From Pseudomonadota bacterium (GTDB taxonomy: Bacteria > Pseudomonadota > Gammaproteobacteria > Acidiferrobacterales > UBA6901), in contig JAJYEK010000210.1 in assembly GCA_021785795.1 (NCBI GenBank), positions 1-6,009 of the forward strand: 6,009 bases of DNA. The letters run 5' to 3'. The stretch's first letter is position 1. Each line of letters starts with the position of its first letter. The notes beneath the pieces are model-generated. The model was not told the DNA's origin and searched no databases. It saw nothing but the letters and a program-made list of their open reading frames with translations. Shown one piece after another: positions 6,008 to 6,009 of the stretch. The position numbers and the translations under genes were made by a program.

Positions 6008-6009
6008 CC

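Overview
The window comes from a GC-rich proteobacterium, most likely a gammaproteobacterium. Two things point there: LpoA, DiaA and DolP orthologues sit together, and the gene order rnpB < rsmI | lpoA > ... diaA > dolP matches the conserved neighbourhood found in Pseudomonas and, in part, in Escherichia. The species cannot be named from the sequence. I see no phage, transposon, CRISPR or defence genes. This is a chromosomal housekeeping region, and I found no convincing new system in it.

Layout. At the left edge (1-47, minus strand) lies the 5' end of rnpB, the RNase P RNA, cut off by the window; its promoter lies at 55-84. Directly upstream on the same strand is rsmI (100-978), a 16S rRNA methyltransferase gene that starts at a GTG with a good ribosome binding site. 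A gap of 51 bases with overlapping divergent promoters separates it from a rightward gene series: lpoA (1030-2979), diaA (3077-3724), dolP (3739-4347) and an FAD-linked 2-hydroxyacid dehydrogenase of the GlcD/D-lactate dehydrogenase family (4401-5792). The usual gene between lpoA and diaA, yraN, is absent. In its place is a 97-base gap with a strong hairpin (3019-3058). The last 217 bases hold no clear gene; the C-terminal end of a leftward gene may enter from the right edge.

How the genes relate. The minus-strand pair serves RNA maturation: tRNA 5' processing by RNase P and ribose methylation of 16S rRNA by RsmI. The plus-strand series serves the cell envelope and cell cycle. LpoA is an outer-membrane lipoprotein that activates the peptidoglycan synthase PBP1A. 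DiaA promotes DnaA assembly at the replication origin. DolP is an outer-membrane lipoprotein that binds anionic phospholipid and supports envelope integrity. The oxidase at the end looks like a metabolic passenger that feeds electrons from a D-2-hydroxyacid through FAD; its link to the others is only position and strand.
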